A stretch of DNA of 18,783 nt, taken from an uncultured Clostridia bacterium (lineage in GTDB: Bacteria > Bacillota > Clostridia > Peptostreptococcales > Anaerovoracaceae). The DNA is taken from the NCBI GenBank assembly GCA_938049335.1, contig CALIYX010000001.1:1-18783 (forward strand). Reading direction: 5' to 3'. Below the pieces are notes generated by a model, which had not been told where the DNA came from, made no database searches, and was given only the letters and a program-made list of their open reading frames with translations. Each line of letters begins with the position of its first letter. Position 1 is the stretch's first letter. The position numbers and the translations under genes were made by a program. Below, one piece after another: positions 15,434 to 18,783 of the stretch.

Positions 15434-15466
15434 CTGTAAATAATATATCAAGGAAAGGAGAAATCA

Positions 15467-15883
15467 ATGCCTACAATCAATCAATTAGTACGTCAGGGCA
15501 GAACAAGTGCTGTAAAGAAATCTACTGCACCAGCTCTCGGAAAGGGTATGAACGCTCTTAAGAGAACAGCAACAGATACTCATTCACCACAGAAGAGAGG
15601 CGTTTGCACATCTGTTAAGACAGTAACACCTAAGAAGCCTAACTCAGCTCTTAGAAAAGTTGCCAGAGTACGTCTAACTAACGGAATTGAGGTAACAGCG
15701 TACATTCCTGGAATCGGTCACAACCTTCAGGAGCACAGCGTAGTGCTTATCAGAGGTGGAAGAGTTAAGGACCTCCCTGGTGTAAGATATCACATCATCA
15801 GAGGAACACTCGACACAGCTGGAGTTAATGACAGAGGTCAGGCTCGTTCAAAGTACGGTGCCAAGAAACCAAAGAAAAAGTAA
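15467..15883 (+). CDS. rpsL: 30S ribosomal protein S12
   Basis: This 138-residue protein is the Firmicutes form, 14 residues longer than E. coli S12 through an insertion around residues 25-40. S12 lies at the decoding centre and controls accuracy. Streptomycin-linked residues are wild type: K56 in PKKPNSA and K101 in GRVKDLPG (E. coli K43 and K88). D102 is the equivalent of the methylthiolated aspartate 89 of E. coli. The basic KKPKKK tail is usual. AGGAAAGGAG lies just before the ATG. It is the first gene of the str operon. The L7Ae-like gene often found between rpoC and rpsL in Firmicutes is absent. Confidence 0.98.
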   Translation: MPTINQLVRQGRTSAVKKSTAPALGKGMNALKRTATDTHSPQKRGVCTSVKTVTPKKPNSALRKVARVRLTNGIEVTAYIPGIGHNLQEHSVVLIRGGRVKDLPGVRYHIIRGTLDTAGVNDRGQARSKYGAKKPKKK

Positions 15884-16144
15884 GTAAATTATTGATTCAA
15901 GCAATCGGGAACTAAGCCCTTGATATATTTTATATTGAGCGCCACGGCAAATAGCATTTAGCGAATTTTGTCGAGTACCCCCGGACAGACTGAATGACCA
16001 CAAGATTGCCGGGTCATCCAGAGTAATCGACCAGAGCGCTTGCGCTTTGAGTATCGGTGAAGAGAAGTCGTGCAATTAGTAGCATACCGCGAATTAGATA
16101 TCAGAGTTCAAACTTTGATGTTAACAAGCGAGGGAGGAAGAGAA
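15884..16144 (+). promoter_or_regulatory. Structured rpsL-rpsG intercistronic region (possible S7 control site)
   Basis: This 261-nt gap encodes nothing I can support but is rich in hairpins. CTTGATAT-type arms at about 15919-15939 fold back. A 9-bp stem with one mismatch spans 15990-15999 and 16012-16021. CCCGG (15980-15984) can instead pair with CCGGG (16009-16013), excluding that stem. CAGAGCG (16032-16038) pairs with CGCTTTG (16043-16049) around the stable loop CTTG. In E. coli, S7 represses translation by binding the rpsL-rpsG gap; a similar role here is inference. Confidence 0.4.
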
Positions 16145-16615
16145 GTGCCAAGAAAAGGAAACACACCAAAACGTATAGTACTTCCTGATCCAGTATACGG
16201 AAATCTTGTTGTAGCAAAGCTTATCAACAGCATCATGCTTGATGGTAAGAAGGGCGTAGCTCAGGCTATCGTTTACGGAGCTTTTGACAAGGTGAAGGAA
16301 ATCACTGGTGAAGAACCATTGGAAGTATTTGATAAGGCAATGAACAACATCATGCCTGTTTTAGAAGTAAAAGCAAGAAGAATCGGTGGTGCGAACTATC
16401 AGGTACCTATTGAGGTTAGACCTGAGAGAAGACAGACACTTGCCCTAAGATGGCTAACAGCAGCTGTTAGAGCAAGAGGCGAGAGAACCATGGCGGAGAG
16501 ACTTGCAAAGGAACTGATTGACGCAGCTAACAGCACAGGCGCATCAGTTAAGAAGAAAGAAGATACACATAGAATGGCAGAGGCTAATAAGGCATTTGCA
16601 CATTTCAGATGGTAG
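16145..16615 (+). CDS. rpsG: 30S ribosomal protein S7
   Basis: This 156-residue protein, beginning (V/M)PRKGNTPKRIVLPDPVYGN, is standard-length S7. It nucleates assembly of the 30S head and contacts the E-site tRNA. The RRIGGANYQVPIEVRPERRQTLALRW segment (about residues 79-104) is the rRNA-binding family signature; the end HRMAEANKAFAHFRW is typical. The start is GTG 16145, with GGAGG (16133-16137) 7 nt upstream. The frame stays open upstream to a GTG at 16070, but those 25 extra residues have no S7 homology and no ribosome site. The fusA gene follows after 23 nt in the same operon. Confidence 0.97.
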   Translation: MPRKGNTPKRIVLPDPVYGNLVVAKLINSIMLDGKKGVAQAIVYGAFDKVKEITGEEPLEVFDKAMNNIMPVLEVKARRIGGANYQVPIEVRPERRQTLALRWLTAAVRARGERTMAERLAKELIDAANSTGASVKKKEDTHRMAEANKAFAHFRW

Positions 16616-16638
16616 TTTGATTAGACGGAGGAAAAGTA

Positions 16639-18711
16639 ATGGCAGGTAGAGAATTCTCATTAGAGAACACAAGAAATATCGGTATCATGGCCCACATCGA
16701 TGCTGGTAAGACTACCACAACCGAAAGAATCCTCTTCTATACAGGTAAGTCACACAAGATTGGTGAGACACATGACGGCGCAGCTGTTATGGACTGGATG
16801 GAACAGGAACAGGAACGTGGTATTACCATTACTTCTGCTGCGACTACTGCACAGTGGAAGGGAAACAGAATCAATATCATTGATACTCCAGGCCACGTAG
16901 ACTTTACAGTTGAAGTAGAAAGATCGCTTAGAGTACTTGACGGTGCGGTTACAGTACTCTGCGCTAAGGGTGGTGTTGAGCCACAGTCCGAAACAGTTTG
17001 GAGACAGGCTGAAAAATACGGAGTTCCAAGAATGATTTTCGTCAATAAGATGGATATTCTAGGAGCTAATTTCTACAGGGTAGTAGATATGGTAAAGGAT
17101 AGACTTAAGGCTAACGCCGTGCCTGTTCAGCTACCAATCGGAGTAGAAGAAACATTCATAGGTATCATTGACCTAGTAACTATGAAGGCAGAAATTTATA
17201 AGGATGATCTCGGAAAAGATTTCGAGATTACAGATATTCCTGAAGACATGATGGAAATAGCTCAGGAGTGGAGAGAAAAGCTGATTGAGTCCGTTGCAGA
17301 GTGCGACGAAGAGCTCATGATGAAGTTCCTCGATGGTGAAGAGTTGACAATCGAAGAAGTAAAGACAACTATCCGTAAGCAGACAATTGACTGCCAGATG
17401 GTTCCAGTATTCTGCGGATCAGCTTACAGAAATAAGGGTGTACAGATGATGCTCGACGGAGTTATCGACTATATGCCATCACCAGTAGACATTCCAGCTA
17501 TCAAGGGTATTAACCCTGTTACTGGAGAAGAGGACGAGAGACCATCATCAGATGAGGCTCCATTCTCAGCTTTAGCATTCAAGATTATGGCTGACCCATT
17601 CGTAGGAAAGCTTGCGTTCTTCAGAGTATATTCAGGAAGCATTGAGTCAGGCTCATATGTTTACAACTCAACAAAGGGCAAGAAGGGAAGACTCGGAAGA
17701 ATCCTTCAGATGCACGCTAATAAGAGAGAGGAAATCGATAAGGTTTACTCAGGAGACATTGCTGCAGCTGTAGGTCTAAAGGATGTTACAACAGGTGACA
17801 CACTTTGCGACGAAAAGAATGAAATTATTCTTGAGTCAATGGAATTCCCAGATCCAGTAATTGAGATTGCTATCGAGCCTAAGACAAAGGCAGGTCAGGA
17901 AAAGATGGGTATCGCTTTGGCAAAGCTTGCTGAAGAAGATCCAACTTTCAAGACATACACAAATGAAGATACAGGACAGACCATCATCGCAGGTATGGGT
18001 GAGCTCCACCTAGAAATCATCGTAGATAGACTTCTTCGTGAGTTCAAGGTAGAGGCTAACGTTGGTAAGCCACAGGTTTCATACAAAGAAACTATCACCG
18101 AGAATGCAGATGTGGATCACAAGTATGCTAAGCAGTCTGGTGGTCACGGTCAGTACGGTCACGTTAAGATCAGGGTATTCCCACGCGAGCCAGGTGCTGG
18201 ATTCGAGTTCATCAACTCAATCGTCGGCGGTGCGGTTCCAAAGGAATACATCGGACCTATCGAGGCAGGTATCAAAGAAGCGATGGAGACTGGTCCAGTT
18301 GCTGGATATCAGGTAGTCGATGTCGGTGTTGAACTATATGATGGTTCATACCACGAAGTTGACTCATCTGAAATGGCATTTAAGGTAGCAGCATCCATGG
18401 CATTTAGAGAAGCAGCAAAGAAGGGTAAGCCAGTTCTCCTTGAGCCTATATTCAAGGTAGAGGTAACCGTTCCGGATGAGTATATGGGCGATGTAATCGG
18501 TGACATCTCTTCAAGAAGAGGAAGAATCGAAGGCTCAGATATGAACAACGGTGCTGTAGCAGTTAGAGGTATGGTACCTCTATCAGAGATGTTTGGATAT
18601 GCAACAGACCTTAGATCTAAGACACAGGGTCGTGGTGTATATGTAATGCAGTTTGACCACTTTGAGAAGCTTCCAGATAACCTTGTTGAAAAGGTTAATG
18701 CAAGCAAGTAA
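16639..18711 (+). CDS. fusA: Translation elongation factor G
   Basis: This 690-residue protein is canonical EF-G, the GTPase that drives translocation of tRNA and mRNA. GTP-binding motifs are complete: AHIDAGKT (18-25), switch I/II elements with RGITI (60-64) and DTPGH (82-86), and NKMD (136-139). Domain II follows about residue 290, then domain III with FKTYTNEDTGQTIIAGMGELHLE. Domain IV has the KQSGGHGQYGHVKI tip region, and domain V ends LPDNLVEKVNASK. There is no truncation and no insertion typical of the second mitochondrial-type EF-G paralogue. CGGAGG precedes the ATG. It sits between rpsG and tuf as usual, with 21 nt to the next start. Confidence 0.98.
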   Translation: MAGREFSLENTRNIGIMAHIDAGKTTTTERILFYTGKSHKIGETHDGAAVMDWMEQEQERGITITSAATTAQWKGNRINIIDTPGHVDFTVEVERSLRVLDGAVTVLCAKGGVEPQSETVWRQAEKYGVPRMIFVNKMDILGANFYRVVDMVKDRLKANAVPVQLPIGVEETFIGIIDLVTMKAEIYKDDLGKDFEITDIPEDMMEIAQEWREKLIESVAECDEELMMKFLDGEELTIEEVKTTIRKQTIDCQMVPVFCGSAYRNKGVQMMLDGVIDYMPSPVDIPAIKGINPVTGEEDERPSSDEAPFSALAFKIMADPFVGKLAFFRVYSGSIESGSYVYNSTKGKKGRLGRILQMHANKREEIDKVYSGDIAAAVGLKDVTTGDTLCDEKNEIILESMEFPDPVIEIAIEPKTKAGQEKMGIALAKLAEEDPTFKTYTNEDTGQTIIAGMGELHLEIIVDRLLREFKVEANVGKPQVSYKETITENADVDHKYAKQSGGHGQYGHVKIRVFPREPGAGFEFINSIVGGAVPKEYIGPIEAGIKEAMETGPVAGYQVVDVGVELYDGSYHEVDSSEMAFKVAASMAFREAAKKGKPVLLEPIFKVEVTVPDEYMGDVIGDISSRRGRIEGSDMNNGAVAVRGMVPLSEMFGYATDLRSKTQGRGVYVMQFDHFEKLPDNLVEKVNASK

Positions 18712-18732
18712 CCTAATTGGAGGAATATAATA

Positions 18733-18783
18733 ATGGCAAAACAGAAATTTGAAAGAAACAAACCACATATCAATATCGGTACA
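18733..18783 (+). CDS. tuf: Elongation factor Tu (5' end only)
   Basis: Seventeen codons are present, reading MAKQKFERNKPHINIGT, the conserved N-terminus of bacterial EF-Tu just before the GHVDHGKT P-loop. TTGGAGG stands 9 nt ahead of the ATG, 21 nt after fusA. The gene continues past the right edge. Whether this is the only tuf copy cannot be judged. Confidence 0.95.
   Translation, partial: MAKQKFERNKPHINIGT

Noticed and set aside
16070..16144. N-terminal extension of S7 from GTG 16070
   Set aside because: The 25 added residues have no S7 similarity and no ribosome site, whereas GTG 16145 gives the standard 156-residue protein behind GGAGG.
18309..18773. 154-codon open frame on the minus strand over fusA and the tuf start
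   Set aside because: It lies antisense to conserved fusA codons and has no family resemblance or ribosome site; a shadow of the coding strand.
1..18783. CRISPR arrays, insertion sequences, attachment sites or phage genes
   Set aside because: No spaced direct repeats, transposase-like frames or terminal repeats were seen; the window is a conserved chromosomal core.

Overview
The window is a chromosomal core-gene region from a low-to-moderate GC Gram-positive anaerobe, most likely a member of the Clostridia. The evidence is the Firmicutes-type S12 with its 13-14 residue insertion, a YitT-family transporter and an LCP wall enzyme next to the ribosomal cluster, strong AGGAGG-type ribosome sites, sigma-A promoters with 17-bp spacers, and heavy AGA codon use. 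A narrower placement (for example Anaerovoracaceae / former Family XIII) is only a guess. All genes lie on the + strand.

Layout. (1) 1-2339: the tail of an unknown gene with its terminator, a YitT-family membrane protein, and a LytR-CpsA-Psr (LCP) wall-polymer transferase. (2) 2424-4749: a promoter and hairpin leader followed by rpmG (L33; 49 codons), secE, nusG, rplK and rplA, with a likely L1 autoregulatory fold in the rplK-rplA gap. (3) 4742-5914: a promoter embedded in the end of rplA, an L10-leader attenuator, rplJ and rplL, then a hairpin array ending in an intrinsic terminator. (4) 5932-7631: three overlapping or abutting genes for small membrane proteins that I do not recognise, closed by their own terminator. 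(5) 7680-15344: an extended -10 promoter, then rpoB and rpoC (rpoC with a TTG start and a long acidic tail). (6) 15354-18783: the str operon, with a promoter, a 13-bp leader hairpin, rpsL, a 261-nt structured gap, rpsG (GTG start), fusA, and the first 17 codons of tuf at the window edge.

The genes make the core of gene expression: RNA polymerase beta and beta', NusG, six ribosomal proteins of the large and two of the small subunit, EF-G and EF-Tu, plus the SecE translocon subunit. Several gaps carry RNA structures consistent with feedback control by ribosomal proteins (L10 with high confidence, L1 moderately, S7 speculatively).

The only accessory-looking content is the three-gene membrane cluster between rplL and rpoB. 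It is the best candidate for something undescribed, but no catalytic motif is visible in it. Everything else is conventional in content; the interest lies in start codons, leader structures and gene-order differences.
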